Under the pieces are notes generated by a model, which ran no database searches, had not been told where the DNA came from, and saw only the letters and a program-made list of their open reading frames with translations. From positions 1-64,000 of the forward strand of contig JAJXUG010000017.1 of assembly GCA_021783095.1 (NCBI GenBank): a stretch of DNA of 64,000 bases. Direction: 5' to 3'. This document shows positions 25,947 to 34,769 of the stretch, one piece after another. Each line of letters begins with the position of its first letter. Within the stretch, counting starts at the first letter, position 1. The DNA is from Chloroflexota bacterium (lineage in GTDB: Bacteria; Chloroflexota; Limnocylindria; Limnocylindrales; CSP1-4). Made by a program: the position numbers and the translations under genes.

Positions 25947-25952
25947 CACCAT
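25947..25952 (+). promoter_or_regulatory. Degenerate -10 (CACCAT) before the DsbA-like gene
   Basis: CACCAT ends 6 nt before GTG 25959. The spacing matches the leaderless promoters elsewhere, which makes the GTG a better start than the in-frame ATG at 25941. Confidence 0.3.
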
Positions 25953-25958
25953 GGAACC

Positions 25959-27497
25959 GTGACGAGCCTCGACCCGATCTCCCAGCGCACGCCGGTCGAC
26001 GACGCTGTGCCCGGCGAGGCCGCGGCAGCCCCGGGGACCGCCACGGCGGCCGATCTGGCGGCCGCCACCTCACCCGACCTGGTGGCCGATTCGGTGGCCG
26101 ACTCGCATGCCCCGGCCGACCCCCCGTCGCCCAGGGCGAGGATCCGCCCCGCGACGCTCATCGGCGCCGCGCTGGTCTTGGTCATGGCGTTCGGGGCCGG
26201 GATCGGGGTCGGCCGTGTCACCGCTCCTGGGGCCACCGGCCCTGCGACGCCCGGCGGGTCGCCAGCCGCACCCTCGGGCGCGGCGGCGTCGTCCGCGCCG
26301 GGATCTTCCCCCTCCTCGCCCGCGTCGCCTGCCGGCGCCTCGGCCTCGCCCGGGCCATCGGCCAGCTTCCCGCTCGCCGGGCTCCCCTCGGACGGGGCCC
26401 TCCTGGGCAGCCACAACGCTAAGGTGCAGATGACCTACTGGGCGGACTTCCAGTGCCCGTTCTGCGCACGGTTCGCCGTGGACGTCCTGCCGCAGCTCGC
26501 ACCGCTGATCGCCGACGGCACGGTCTCGGTCCTGCACCGCGACTTCGTCTTCCTCGGGCCCGAGTCGATCGACGCGGCGATCGCCGTCCGGTGCGGCGGG
26601 GAGCAGGGCAAGTACTGGCAGATGCACGACGCCGTGTACGCCGGACAGCAGGGCGAGAACACCGGGTCGTTCGCCGTGGCGAGACTCAAGGAGATCGCGG
26701 CCGGCGTGGGGCTCGATGCGACGGCCTTCGCTGCCTGTCTCGACCGCCAGGACATGCTCGTCGCGGTCCTCGCGGACACGGCCGCCGCCGTGCGGGCGGG
26801 TGTCTCGTCGACGCCCACGGTCGACCTGCCGGGCCAGCGGCTGGTCGGGGCCGCGGATGCCGCGACGCTGCGGGCTGCGATCGAGCGTGCGGCGGCCAGC
26901 GGCGCTGCGCCCACCCCCGCCCCGTCGGTGGTGCCGTCCGGCGATCCCTGGGCGGGGACGCCCACCAGCGGCCTCACGGCGGGCAAGGACGCGGCGCGCG
27001 TCACCGTCGAGTTGTGGACCGACTACCAGGCGACCGGCACGCCCGACGTCATCGCGAACCTCGAGCCCGGGCTCCGCACCCGCGTCGCGTCGGGCAGCGT
27101 GCGGCTCGTCCTGCGGGACCTGGCGACGCTGGGCGACGAATCGATGGTCGCCGCCTCGCTGGTGCGCTGCGCCGCGCAGGACCGCGAACCGGCGGTCTGG
27201 TTCGTGCACTCGATCCTGGGCTCGGCCTCTCGGGGCGCGAACACGGGCCTGTTCACGACCCGCGGGCTCCTCTGGCTGGGGGCGAAGCTCGGCTTCGACG
27301 TGACGGCGCTCGACGCGTGCATGCGGGATCCCGCCACCGTCGCGGCCATCACGCAGGAGACGGCGTCGGGAACCTCGCTCGGACTCCGGTCGGCGCCAGC
27401 TGTGCTCGTCAGGGTCGGGGGCAAGGTGGTCGCCCGCTTCGATGGCCCGTCGATCGACGCGGCCAAGGTCTTGGCGGCGATCGACAAGGCGAAGTAG
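25959..27497 (+). CDS. Membrane-anchored tandem DsbA-like thiol oxidoreductase, 512 aa
   Basis: After an acidic cytoplasmic lead (about 1-60) comes one membrane anchor (about 64-86), then an Ala/Ser/Pro linker and two thioredoxin-fold domains. The first (about 145-320) has the redox pair CPFC at 166-169 (WADFQCPFCARF), a Thr-cis-Pro loop STPTVDLPGQ and the inserted helical region. The second (about 345-510) repeats the fold (VTVELWTDYQATGTPDV, then RSAPAVLVRVGGKVV), but the CxxC position reads ATGT, so it cannot do dithiol chemistry. The first domain is probably an extracytoplasmic oxidase or isomerase. The second may hold substrate. It is divergent from the histidine kinase. Confidence 0.88.
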   Translation: MTSLDPISQRTPVDDAVPGEAAAAPGTATAADLAAATSPDLVADSVADSHAPADPPSPRARIRPATLIGAALVLVMAFGAGIGVGRVTAPGATGPATPGGSPAAPSGAAASSAPGSSPSSPASPAGASASPGPSASFPLAGLPSDGALLGSHNAKVQMTYWADFQCPFCARFAVDVLPQLAPLIADGTVSVLHRDFVFLGPESIDAAIAVRCGGEQGKYWQMHDAVYAGQQGENTGSFAVARLKEIAAGVGLDATAFAACLDRQDMLVAVLADTAAAVRAGVSSTPTVDLPGQRLVGAADAATLRAAIERAAASGAAPTPAPSVVPSGDPWAGTPTSGLTAGKDAARVTVELWTDYQATGTPDVIANLEPGLRTRVASGSVRLVLRDLATLGDESMVAASLVRCAAQDREPAVWFVHSILGSASRGANTGLFTTRGLLWLGAKLGFDVTALDACMRDPATVAAITQETASGTSLGLRSAPAVLVRVGGKVVARFDGPSIDAAKVLAAIDKAK

Positions 27498-27759
27498 GCG
27501 GCCGGCGACCCGTCCCCGGCGAATTGCCGCGATTTCCCCGCACTTGCCCGGGATGCCGCTGAAACCTTCCGGGGGATGCCCGCCTCGGAACGCTGACGGT
27601 GCTCTTCCCCGTCAGGACGTCTCCCCGTCCACCCGCGGCTTTCCTGGCCCCTGTCCCGCCGGGGGAGCCGCCTCCGTTCCCGGGCGGCGCCGTCAGCCGG
27701 CGAGGAGGCGGCGACGCGGTGGCGACGTGAGCCGGTCGCGCCGGCGGTCGGCCGCGACC

Positions 27760-28470
27760 CTAGAGGTCGGCGACGCTGATGATGCCGCGCCGGATCGCGA
27801 ACTTGAGCAGCTCGACGCGGTCGTGGAAGCCGAGCTTCTCCATGATGTTCGCCCGATAGTTGTGGACCGTCTGCTCGGACAGGTGGAACACCTTGGCGAT
27901 CTCACGGTTCGTGTGGCCCACCGCGGCGAGGAGGAGGACTTCCTTCTCGCGCTCCGAGAGCCCCGCGTAGACGTCCTCGGCCGGGGAGTCCGGGCTCCGC
28001 AGCACGTACGTGTTGACCATCCGGGTCACGATCGACGGCGACACATAGGTCTGGCCGCGGGTGACCGAGCGGAGTGCCGCGACGAGGTCGGACGGGTCAG
28101 CCTCGCGGGTCAGGAACCCGTCCGCGCCAGCCTTGAGCGCCATGCTGAACTGCTCGCTCCCGCTCCCGCTCCGGCACTCGAGGGCGATGATCCGAACCCC
28201 GGGCGCAGCGCAGCGCACCTTCTCGATCGCCTCGAATGTGGTGCTGCCCGGCGCCGAGAGCGGCTGGCACTCGGCGATCACGACGTCCGCGGGGGCCCGG
28301 CTCAGCGACTCCGGGATGGCGTCCGGGGTGGCCGGGGTGGCCGTGACCTCCATGTCGAGCTCGGCGTCGATGATCGAGCGGAAGCCGGCCACGAGCATCG
28401 GGAACTCGAAGATCGCAAGCTGCACCGCGATCTTCCCGTTGCCCGGGTCCGCGCCACTCACCCTCACCAT
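27760..28470 (-). CDS. LuxR-family regulator with a degenerate receiver domain, 236 aa
   Basis: The C-terminal LuxR HTH is intact (LSEREKEVLLLAAVGHTNREIAKVFHLSEQTVHNYRANIMEKLGF), in NarL/FixJ arrangement. The N-terminal half aligns with receiver domains by length and pattern, but every phosphorylation residue is replaced. The acidic pair is Phe21-Glu22 (AIFEFP), the phospho-acceptor Asp is Glu67 (VVIAECQP), the Thr/Ser is Glu98 and the Lys is Arg122 (GFLTRE). It probably binds DNA without phospho-transfer, perhaps as a constitutive or ligand-gated regulator. I place the start at MVRVSG (ATG, 28470), where a GAGGGA precedes; one or two GTG codons just downstream are alternatives. Confidence 0.85.
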   Translation of the reverse strand: MVRVSGADPGNGKIAVQLAIFEFPMLVAGFRSIIDAELDMEVTATPATPDAIPESLSRAPADVVIAECQPLSAPGSTTFEAIEKVRCAAPGVRIIALECRSGSGSEQFSMALKAGADGFLTREADPSDLVAALRSVTRGQTYVSPSIVTRMVNTYVLRSPDSPAEDVYAGLSEREKEVLLLAAVGHTNREIAKVFHLSEQTVHNYRANIMEKLGFHDRVELLKFAIRRGIISVADL

Positions 28471-28917
28471 TCCCTCGCCGATCTGCGGCAGCCCGGGACC
28501 TGCGCCCGGGACCGCAGGGTCAACTGTGCCGGTGGCGGCCGCTCTCCCGTAGGGGCCATCGGTCGCACCGTGGTGTCCGCGCCGCCCGGCTGACGCGGGG
28601 CCATCCGGCAGGAGATGCTGGCGACCCGGCGGCGCGACGCCCGCGGGGGTCCCTGCCCACGCCCGTGAGGTTCGGCGACCCACTGCTGCAGCGGCCACCG
28701 GGGCCGCCTACCGGACGGCCACCGAATCCCCGAGGCGGTCCACGCCGCCCACTCGCTCGAGCCCCTCGTGCAACCCGCAGATGGGGGTCGTTGGCCAGCG
28801 GTACGCGTGGCCGTCGCTGCCGGTCTTGGGCGCCGCGGGCTGCGACGGCGTCCACGACATGGCGTCCGTGCTTGGTGATGGGGGAGTAGCCCCCGCGACT
28901 GCGCCGCGTCGATCCCG
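28471..28917. other. 447-bp interval without a convincing gene
   Basis: Between the LuxR regulator and the PLP enzyme I see only Pro/Arg-rich frames typical of GC-rich non-coding DNA. It lies upstream of the regulator, so its promoter should be near 28480-28560. There is no clear -10. Confidence 0.4.
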
Positions 28918-30096
28918 TCAGCCCTCGGCGAGCGCCGCCTCGAGGTCCGACCACAGCCCCTCGAGGGGCTCCAGCCCGATCGAGAGGCGGAGCAGCGCGC
29001 CGCCCGTCCATGGCCGGACGTCGCGGTTGAGCCCCGACCAGCGCGCCGGCATCACCAGCGATTCGAAGCCGCCCCAGGAGTAGCCCAGGCCGAAGCGGCC
29101 GCGCGCGATGAGGCGGTCCGTGAGGGCGTCGGCGTCGGCGTCGGCCTGGTCGGCGGGCGAGCCGTCGGCGCGGCGGAGCTCGAACGAGAACAGGCCCGAC
29201 GAGCCGTGGAAGTCCCGCTGCCACAGGGCATGCCCGGGGTCGGCGGGCAGCGCGGGGTGGAGGACCCGTGCGACGCGAGGGTGGCCAGCCAGCCGCTCGG
29301 CGATCACCAGCGCGCGCTCGCCGGCCTCGCGGATGCGAAGGTCCACGGTGCGCGCACCGCGGATGACGAGGAACGCGTCCTCGCTCGCGGCGCAGGCGCC
29401 GGTCAGGAGCACGGTCTCACGGACGGCGGCGATCAGGTCGGCGGTCGCGAAGGTCGCGCCCATGACGAGATCCGCGTGCCCGCCCCAGTACTTGGTCAGC
29501 GCGACCACTGAGATGTCCACGCCGTGGTCGAATGGTCGGAACACGCCCGGCGAGCCCCAGGTGTTGTCGATCGCGGTCACGACCTTGTGGTCGGCGGTGC
29601 GCGCCGCAGCCACGATCGCGGGGACGTCCTGCACCTCGAACGTGTGCGTGCCCGGGCTCTCCATCCAGATGAGCGAGGTGGTCGGGCGGATGAGCGCGGC
29701 GATGGCGGCGCCGACGAGCGGGTCGTAGAACTCGACGTCGACGCCGAGGCGGCGCAGGAGCCCCGTGCACAGGTCGCGGGCCGGGCCGTAGGCGGAATCC
29801 GTGACGAGCAGGTGGTCGCCCGACCGCAGGACGGCCAGCATGGCGACCGTGATCGCGGCCAGGCCGCTCGACGAGAGCTCCACGCCCGCCCCGCCCTCGC
29901 CCGCCAGCAGCAGCCGCTCGAGCGCTGCCGTGGTCGGCGTGCCGTGCGTGGCGTAGGACGAGTATCTGCGGTCGCCCGACCGCCAGCCGCGAAGAGTGGC
30001 CCGCAGTTGCGCGACGCTGTCGAACAGCACGGTGGACGTGCGGCGGATCTCGGGGCTGGGCGTTCGGAAGCGGCCGTCGTTCATGGCGCGGATCAT
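28918..30096 (-). CDS. Cys/Met-metabolism PLP enzyme (cystathionine beta-lyase / gamma-synthase family)
   Basis: A fold-type I enzyme acting on sulfur amino acids. It shows RYSSYATHGTPTTAALERLL near the N-terminus, ELSSSGLAAITVAMLAVL (phosphate loop), WMESPGTHTFEVQDVP, IDNTWGSPGVFRPFDHGVD (the Asp contacting the cofactor) and ALTKYWGGHADLVMGA with the Schiff-base Lys. The C-terminal FGLGYSWGGFESLVMP is typical of MetC-like beta-lyases, which split cystathionine to homocysteine, pyruvate and ammonia. Gamma-synthase or gamma-lyase activity cannot be excluded. The start is uncertain between ATG 30096 and ATG 30084. It lies downstream of citrate synthase on the same strand, but 388 bp away. Confidence 0.88.
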   Translation of the reverse strand: MIRAMNDGRFRTPSPEIRRTSTVLFDSVAQLRATLRGWRSGDRRYSSYATHGTPTTAALERLLLAGEGGAGVELSSSGLAAITVAMLAVLRSGDHLLVTDSAYGPARDLCTGLLRRLGVDVEFYDPLVGAAIAALIRPTTSLIWMESPGTHTFEVQDVPAIVAAARTADHKVVTAIDNTWGSPGVFRPFDHGVDISVVALTKYWGGHADLVMGATFATADLIAAVRETVLLTGACAASEDAFLVIRGARTVDLRIREAGERALVIAERLAGHPRVARVLHPALPADPGHALWQRDFHGSSGLFSFELRRADGSPADQADADADALTDRLIARGRFGLGYSWGGFESLVMPARWSGLNRDVRPWTGGALLRLSIGLEPLEGLWSDLEAALAEG

Positions 30097-30300
30097 CGCC
30101 CCTGGCAGAGGAACCTGTCCCCGAGGTCGGACTCGCCCATCGCCCGGTACGGCGCGATGCGGTCGGCATGGGCGTCGTCGGGGACGGGCGACGCGGCTCG
30201 GGCGGTGCGGGGCACCTGCTGCTCGAGGCGCGCCGCATCGCGCCCGGGGTGACGGGTCGACGCCACGCACATGGCGCCGTCTGAGCGCCAATCCGTCCCG

Positions 30301-30374
30301 CGGCGCGCGGGCGGCGCCGAAACGGAGCGCCCGGAACGCCATCGGGCGCCATGCGGCGCGCGGGCGGCGCCGAA
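30301..30374. repeat. Pair of exact 21-bp direct repeats, 53 bp apart
   Basis: Bases 30301-30321 are repeated exactly at 30354-30374; the unit starts cggcgcgcgg and contains an internal GGCGC/GCGCC inverted repeat. They lie in the otherwise gene-free 388 bp (30097-30484) between the PLP enzyme and citrate synthase. I see no other feature in that interval apart from GC-rich hairpins just after the citrate synthase stop. Confidence 0.6.
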
Positions 30375-30484
30375 CACCCTCACAGAGGGGACTCGGTCTC
30401 GGCGTTGGCGCGCCGACAGCGCCAGCCAGCGCCGGCCCCGGCGGGGCAGGCCGGAGTCTGGTCGTACGGCCGGCCCAGTCTCGG

Positions 30485-31804
30485 CTACCGCTGCTCGATC
30501 GGCACGAAGTCGCGCTTCTGGCTGCCCACGTAGAGCTGGCGGGGCCGCCCGATCCGCGACTGCGGGTCGTGCACCATCTCGCGCCACTGGGCGATCCAGC
30601 CCGGCAGCCGACCGATGGCGAACAGCACCGTGAACATCTCGGTGGGGAACCCGAGCGCGCGGTAGATCAGGCCGCTGTAGAAGTCGACGTTCGGGTACAG
30701 CTTGTGGTCGATGAAGTACGGGTCCGAGAGGGCGACCTGCTCGAGCTCCTGCGCAATCCGCAGCAGGTGGTCGTCCTTGCCCATCTTGGTCAGGAGCGGC
30801 TCCGCGGCGGCCTTGATGATCCGCGCCCGCGGGTCGTAGTTCTTGTAGACGCGGTGGCCGAAGCCCATGAGCCGGAACGGGTCCTCCTTGTCCTTGGCCC
30901 TCCTGACAGCCTTGGCCACGTCGCCGCCGTCCGCCGCGATGCTCTCCAGCATCTCGAGGACCTCCTGGTTGGCGCCGCCGTGGAGCGGGCCCCAGAGCGC
31001 GGCGATCCCGCCCGTGATCGAGACGTAGAGGTTGGCGTGGCTGGACCCGACCATCCGCACGGTGGATGCCGAGCAGTTCTGCTCATGGTCGGCGTGGAGG
31101 ATGAGGAGCACCCGGAGCGCGCGTGCGGCCTCGGGGTCGACGGTCCACGGCGCCGAGGGATCCGCGAACATCATCCGCAGGAAGTTCGCCTCGTACTCGA
31201 GGCTGTCGTCCGGGACCAGCGGCGACTCGTCATGGGTCCGCCGGTACGCGGCGGCGGCGATCGTGGGCAGCTTCGCGAGGAGGCGGACCGTCGAGAGGTG
31301 GATGTCGGCATCGTCGTGCGGGTTGCCGCCGCCCGGATAGAACGCCGAGAGCCCGGCCACCGCCGCCGTCAGCACCGCCATCGGGTGGGCCTCGACCGGG
31401 AACGCCTCGAAGAACTGCCGGTAGGCGAGGCGGATCCAGGTGTGGCGGCGGATCTCGTCGGTCCAGGCCGCCAGCTGCTCCACCGTGGGCAGGTCGCCAT
31501 GGATGAGCAGGTAGGCCACCTCGAGGAACGTGGTGCTCTCGGCCAGCTGCTCGATGGGGTAGCCGCGGTAGCGCAGGACCCCGTTGTCGCCGTCGAGGTA
31601 GGTGATCGCGCTGCGCGTCGATGCCGTGTTGGCGTAGCCGTAGTCGAGCGTGACCAGGCCCGCGTCCTTGAGCAGGGGCGCGATGTTGATCGCCGACTGG
31701 CCCTCGGTCGCGGGTTCGATCGGCAGCGTCAGCTCGCGGTCGCCCACCAGGAGGCGTGCGACCTCCGGGTCGGTTGCCGGACGCCCGCGCTCGATCGTTG
31801 TCAT
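30485..31804 (-). CDS. gltA: Citrate synthase
   Basis: Condenses oxaloacetate and acetyl-CoA to citrate as the first step of the TCA cycle. The 439 aa match type II/hexameric-like enzymes. Catalytic regions are LHADHEQNCSASTVRMVGSSHANLYVSI (first active-site His), WGPLHGGANQEVLEML, and the signature MGFGHRVYKNYDPRARI with the second His. Catalytic Asp lies in DFYSGLIYRALGFP. The N-terminal TTIERGRPATDPEVARLLVGDRELTLPIEPA is usual for this group. The gene is monocistronic, with its promoter in the 418-bp region upstream. Confidence 0.97.
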   Translation of the reverse strand: MTTIERGRPATDPEVARLLVGDRELTLPIEPATEGQSAINIAPLLKDAGLVTLDYGYANTASTRSAITYLDGDNGVLRYRGYPIEQLAESTTFLEVAYLLIHGDLPTVEQLAAWTDEIRRHTWIRLAYRQFFEAFPVEAHPMAVLTAAVAGLSAFYPGGGNPHDDADIHLSTVRLLAKLPTIAAAAYRRTHDESPLVPDDSLEYEANFLRMMFADPSAPWTVDPEAARALRVLLILHADHEQNCSASTVRMVGSSHANLYVSITGGIAALWGPLHGGANQEVLEMLESIAADGGDVAKAVRRAKDKEDPFRLMGFGHRVYKNYDPRARIIKAAAEPLLTKMGKDDHLLRIAQELEQVALSDPYFIDHKLYPNVDFYSGLIYRALGFPTEMFTVLFAIGRLPGWIAQWREMVHDPQSRIGRPRQLYVGSQKRDFVPIEQR

Positions 31805-32222
31805 GAATGCCTTGCCTTCTTCCGTCCGCGGGGGCTTTGCGACCGGGCCGCAACGAGGACCGGCCGGTGAACTCAGCGGGGGGCAGACCCCGGCGCCTGT
31901 GGGACGCTACGGTCGGGCGCCTTGACCCTTCCGACAAGAGCCATTGTGACGGGCCATTGGCACCTCGTGCAGGGTCCGAAGCGACGTGCCCGTGCAGCGG
32001 CCGGGCGAGCACCCGGCATGCGCGAGCGACTCGATGGCGTAGACGATAGGATCGCGCCGCCCAAGGAACGAGGTGTCTCCTGCTCGCCGAATCAGAACCT
32101 GAACCCGAACCCGAACGATCTCTCGGTCCTCGCCGCCGTCAGGCCGATCATCCGGCCATCGGCTGCGGGGCCGTGGGGCGCGCCCCACGGCGCAGGCGAG
32201 TGGTGCTCGGGGAGGTCGCGCC
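31805..32222. other. 418-bp divergent regulatory region with short tandem GAACCC units
   Basis: The region separates citrate synthase (minus) from the polysaccharide deacetylase (plus). It holds four consecutive GAACC-type hexamers (about 32094-32117, GAACCT-GAACCC-GAACCC-GAACGA) and a TAGGAT hexamer near 32047 that could be a -10. No coding signal is convincing. Promoters for both genes should lie here. Confidence 0.4.
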
Positions 32223-33203
32223 GTGACGTGGCGGACTGGAGCCGCCCTCCTGGTGGTGATGCTGCTGGGCGTCATGGCTGGGTTCGCGTGGGCGGCCACC
32301 TCGGGTTCCGGTGGACAGGGCCAGGGTTTGTCGGCGTCCGCGTCAGGTGCGGTGGCCTCGGGCCCTGGCGCCCCCGCTTCGCCGGCGGCATCCGTGGACC
32401 CGTCACCCCGGAGCGCCGGCTCGAATCAACCCGGCTTGCCATCGACCTCTCCGAGCCCCAGCGCCACCATGGCCCCGTCCGCCACCCCAACGCCCTATGC
32501 CGGCCCGCTGACCCGGCGAGTGCCCGTCCTCATGTACCACCGGATCGCGGACCCAGCCCCGGGCACGCCGTATCCGGGCCTCTACGTCAGCCCGGCCTCG
32601 TTCGACGCCCAGATGCACGCGCTCCACGATGCAGGCTGGCGGACGATCACCGCGGGCCAGCTCGGCGCGGCGATGGCCGCGAAACGGCCCGTCCCGGTGC
32701 GGACGTTCGTGGTGATGTTCGACGACGGCTACGGGGACAACTTCACGAACGCGCTCCCGATCCTGCAGCGCTACGGGTACGTCGCCACGTTCTCGGTGGT
32801 GGCCGCCGGGGGCGGCTCGATGATGACCTCGCCTCAGCTCGCCGCCCTCCTGGCAGCGGGGATGGAGGTGGGCAACCACACGCTCAACCACAAGAACGTC
32901 GCCCACCTGGCTGGCTCGACGCTGATCGGGCAGATCGACGGCGGCGCGGCGCGCATCGAGGCGCGGCTTGCGACGCAGGGGGTGACGTACGTGCCGAGGA
33001 CCTTCGTCTACCCGAGCGGTCACGTCGGCCCGGCGGCCCTCGCGCTGCTGCGGGCGGACGGGTACACCGACGCCTTCACCGAGGTGCCGGGAGTCGCCCT
33101 GATCGGCACGACCGCGCCCCTCCAGATCCCGCGGATCCGGGTCAGCCGCTTCGAGGACCTGGGCGCATTCCTCGCCTCGATGCCCGCGGAGCTCAAGCCC
33201 TAG
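32223..33203 (+). CDS. Secreted polysaccharide deacetylase (NodB/CE4), 326 aa
   Basis: A hydrophobic N-terminal anchor (residues 5-25) and a Pro/Ser/Ala linker precede a CE4 domain. Motif 1 is VVMFDDGYGDNFTNALPIL with the catalytic base and metal Asp. Motif 2 is EVGNHTLNHKNVAHL, the metal-binding His-x3-His. Motif 3 is RTFVYPSGHVG. It should remove N- or O-acetyl groups from a surface polysaccharide or peptidoglycan. VPVLMYHRIAD at the start of the domain is typical of extracellular members. Starts at GTG with GAGG upstream. Confidence 0.92.
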   Translation: MTWRTGAALLVVMLLGVMAGFAWAATSGSGGQGQGLSASASGAVASGPGAPASPAASVDPSPRSAGSNQPGLPSTSPSPSATMAPSATPTPYAGPLTRRVPVLMYHRIADPAPGTPYPGLYVSPASFDAQMHALHDAGWRTITAGQLGAAMAAKRPVPVRTFVVMFDDGYGDNFTNALPILQRYGYVATFSVVAAGGGSMMTSPQLAALLAAGMEVGNHTLNHKNVAHLAGSTLIGQIDGGAARIEARLATQGVTYVPRTFVYPSGHVGPAALALLRADGYTDAFTEVPGVALIGTTAPLQIPRIRVSRFEDLGAFLASMPAELKP

Positions 33204-33345
33204 GCTGCCCATTCGGGCGGCCGAGCGGCCCGCTCCCTGCGCCCCGGACGGCCCCGCTTGGCTTCGACGACCCGCGTTGGCCCGCCCGCTCCGCCACGGT
33301 CGCGGGGCCGGGCTCAGTCCTCCGACGACGTGCTGGTGCGGGAGC

Positions 33346-34035
33346 TCACCCTCCGTCGGGCGCGCTGTCGCTGGGCGGCTGGGCCGTGGGGGAGGACGAG
33401 GGGGCTGGCGTCGGGCTCCCGCCGGTGTCGGAACCGCCGTCGCCCGACCCGTCGTGGCTGTCCGGCGTGGCGGTCGGACGAGGCGTGCCGCCCTCGATGC
33501 CATCGCCCGAGCTTTCGCCCCCCTGGTCCGGCCGCGTCGTCGGCCGAGCGGCGCGTTCGGACGTGGGCGTCGGCGTCGCGGTGGCGTCCGGCCGCGGGAG
33601 CGGCCGCTCGAGGCCATCTCCATCGACATGCGTGATGACCAGCACCGGCGACGCCGAGGGCACTGGGGCCAATGAGTCGGCTGGGCTGGCGGCGGGTCGA
33701 GCAGGCTGGAGCTGGGGAGCCCGTGACGGCTGGCTGGCGACCTCCCGGGCAACGTTCGCGACGCCGGCCAGAGCAACGGCGCCCGAAGTCGCGAGGACGC
33801 CTCCCACGCCGAGTGCCAGCGCCGCCGCGCGAACCCGGGCCACGAGCGGCACGGGCCGCGTCCGGAGCGTCGCCAGGCGCCACGCCGTGGCGAGGGCCGT
33901 GAACGCATCGATCGGTGCGCGCCGGCGGAGCGCCGCGACGAACGCGCGACTCGCCGTGGGAACGGGCTCGGCCTCGACCCGGGTCATCACCGTGTCGGGA
34001 AGCCAGGCGCCGAGGTGTTCGTCGTTGCCGTTCAT
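33346..34035 (-). CDS. Putative membrane-bound anti-sigma factor, 229 aa
   Basis: The start overlaps the ECF sigma gene by four bases (ATGA), the standard layout of sigma/anti-sigma pairs. The N-terminal 75 residues are cytoplasmic and charged (ASRAFVAALRRRAPIDAF). A single membrane span follows at about 88-110 (ALALGVGGVLATSGAVALAGV). The remainder is an external Pro/Thr/Ser/Asp-rich tail. There is no zinc-binding HxxxCxxC motif, so it is not a ZAS-type anti-sigma. Function is inferred from position and topology. Confidence 0.7.
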   Translation of the reverse strand: MNGNDEHLGAWLPDTVMTRVEAEPVPTASRAFVAALRRRAPIDAFTALATAWRLATLRTRPVPLVARVRAAALALGVGGVLATSGAVALAGVANVAREVASQPSRAPQLQPARPAASPADSLAPVPSASPVLVITHVDGDGLERPLPRPDATATPTPTSERAARPTTRPDQGGESSGDGIEGGTPRPTATPDSHDGSGDGGSDTGGSPTPAPSSSPTAQPPSDSAPDGG

Positions 34036-34595
34036 GCGACCTGCTCCGAACCGAGCTGGCGCCGAAGCTGTGCGACTGCCCGGTGCAGCCTTGACTTCAC
34101 GGTCCCCTCGGGCACGCCCGTGGCCCTGGCGATCTCCTCGATGCTCAGCTCGTCGGCGAACCGCAGGGCCACGACCCGGCGGTACGCCTCGGGGAGGCCC
34201 GCGATCAGGGTCACCAGCTCGCGCCGGTTCTCGCGGCCGAGCACCAGCCGCTCGGGACCTGCCTCCTCGTCTGCCGCAGGACCGGCGTCATCGCGATCGA
34301 GGTCCGGGAAGGGAAGCGTCCGGTTGGCACGGAGCCGCGCGAAGGCGATCCGCATGGCGATCCGCCGGACCCAGGCGGCGAACGGACCGTCCCCACGCCA
34401 CGTCGGGAGGGCGCGGTACGCCTGGACGAAGGCGTCCTGGGCGACGTCGGCTGCCTCGTCGGGGTCGTCCATCAGGCGCCGGCACACTGCCACCACCGTG
34501 TTCGAGGCGCGCTCGACCAGCAGCCGGTAGGCATCGCCGTCTCCGGCGAGGACGGCGTCGGCGAGCGATCGGTCGGGGAGCGGGACGTTGGCCAT
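34032..34595 (-). CDS. ECF-type RNA polymerase sigma factor, 187 aa
   Basis: It directs RNA polymerase to a dedicated promoter set, probably for envelope or stress genes. Region 2 shows DEAADVAQDAFVQAYRALPTWRGDGPFAAWVRRIAMRIAFARLR. Region 4 shows LIAGLPEAYRRVVALRFADELSIEEIARATGVPEGTVKSRLHRAVAQLRRQL. The linker is acidic. The next gene is its likely anti-sigma. The gene upstream, a secreted acidic protein with a GGAAC palindrome in its promoter, is a plausible target. Confidence 0.95.
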   Translation of the reverse strand: MANVPLPDRSLADAVLAGDGDAYRLLVERASNTVVAVCRRLMDDPDEAADVAQDAFVQAYRALPTWRGDGPFAAWVRRIAMRIAFARLRANRTLPFPDLDRDDAGPAADEEAGPERLVLGRENRRELVTLIAGLPEAYRRVVALRFADELSIEEIARATGVPEGTVKSRLHRAVAQLRRQLGSEQVA

Positions 34596-34665
34596 CGGTC
34601 CTGCGGAACGGTGGGGCTCCTGGGGTCAGTTGGTGCATCGTGCGGCCCGCATCGCCGGCTGGCGA

Positions 34666-34692
34666 TCACCCGAGCGGCGGCACCTCGGGTGA
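34666..34692. promoter_or_regulatory. 9-bp perfect hairpin in the sigma-factor leader
   Basis: TCACCCGAG (34666-34674) pairs exactly with CTCGGGTGA (34684-34692). It lies 71 bp before the sigma start on the minus strand. It may act as an attenuator or as part of a terminator tandem with the stronger hairpin at 34718-34754. Confidence 0.35.
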
Positions 34693-34717
34693 CGATGGTC
34701 CGGGCTCGAGGATTCGC

Positions 34718-34754
34718 GCTGGGGCGGGGAGAGGGAGCCGCTCCCCGCCCCAGC
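34718..34754 (-). terminator. Perfect 14-bp stem hairpin after the secreted acidic gene
   Basis: Bases 34718-34731 are the exact reverse complement of 34741-34754 with a 9-nt loop. The hairpin begins 15 bp past the stop codon of the 34770-35516 gene, so it probably ends that transcript and separates it from the sigma operon. Confidence 0.6.
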
Positions 34755-34769
34755 TGGCGGTGCGTTCGA

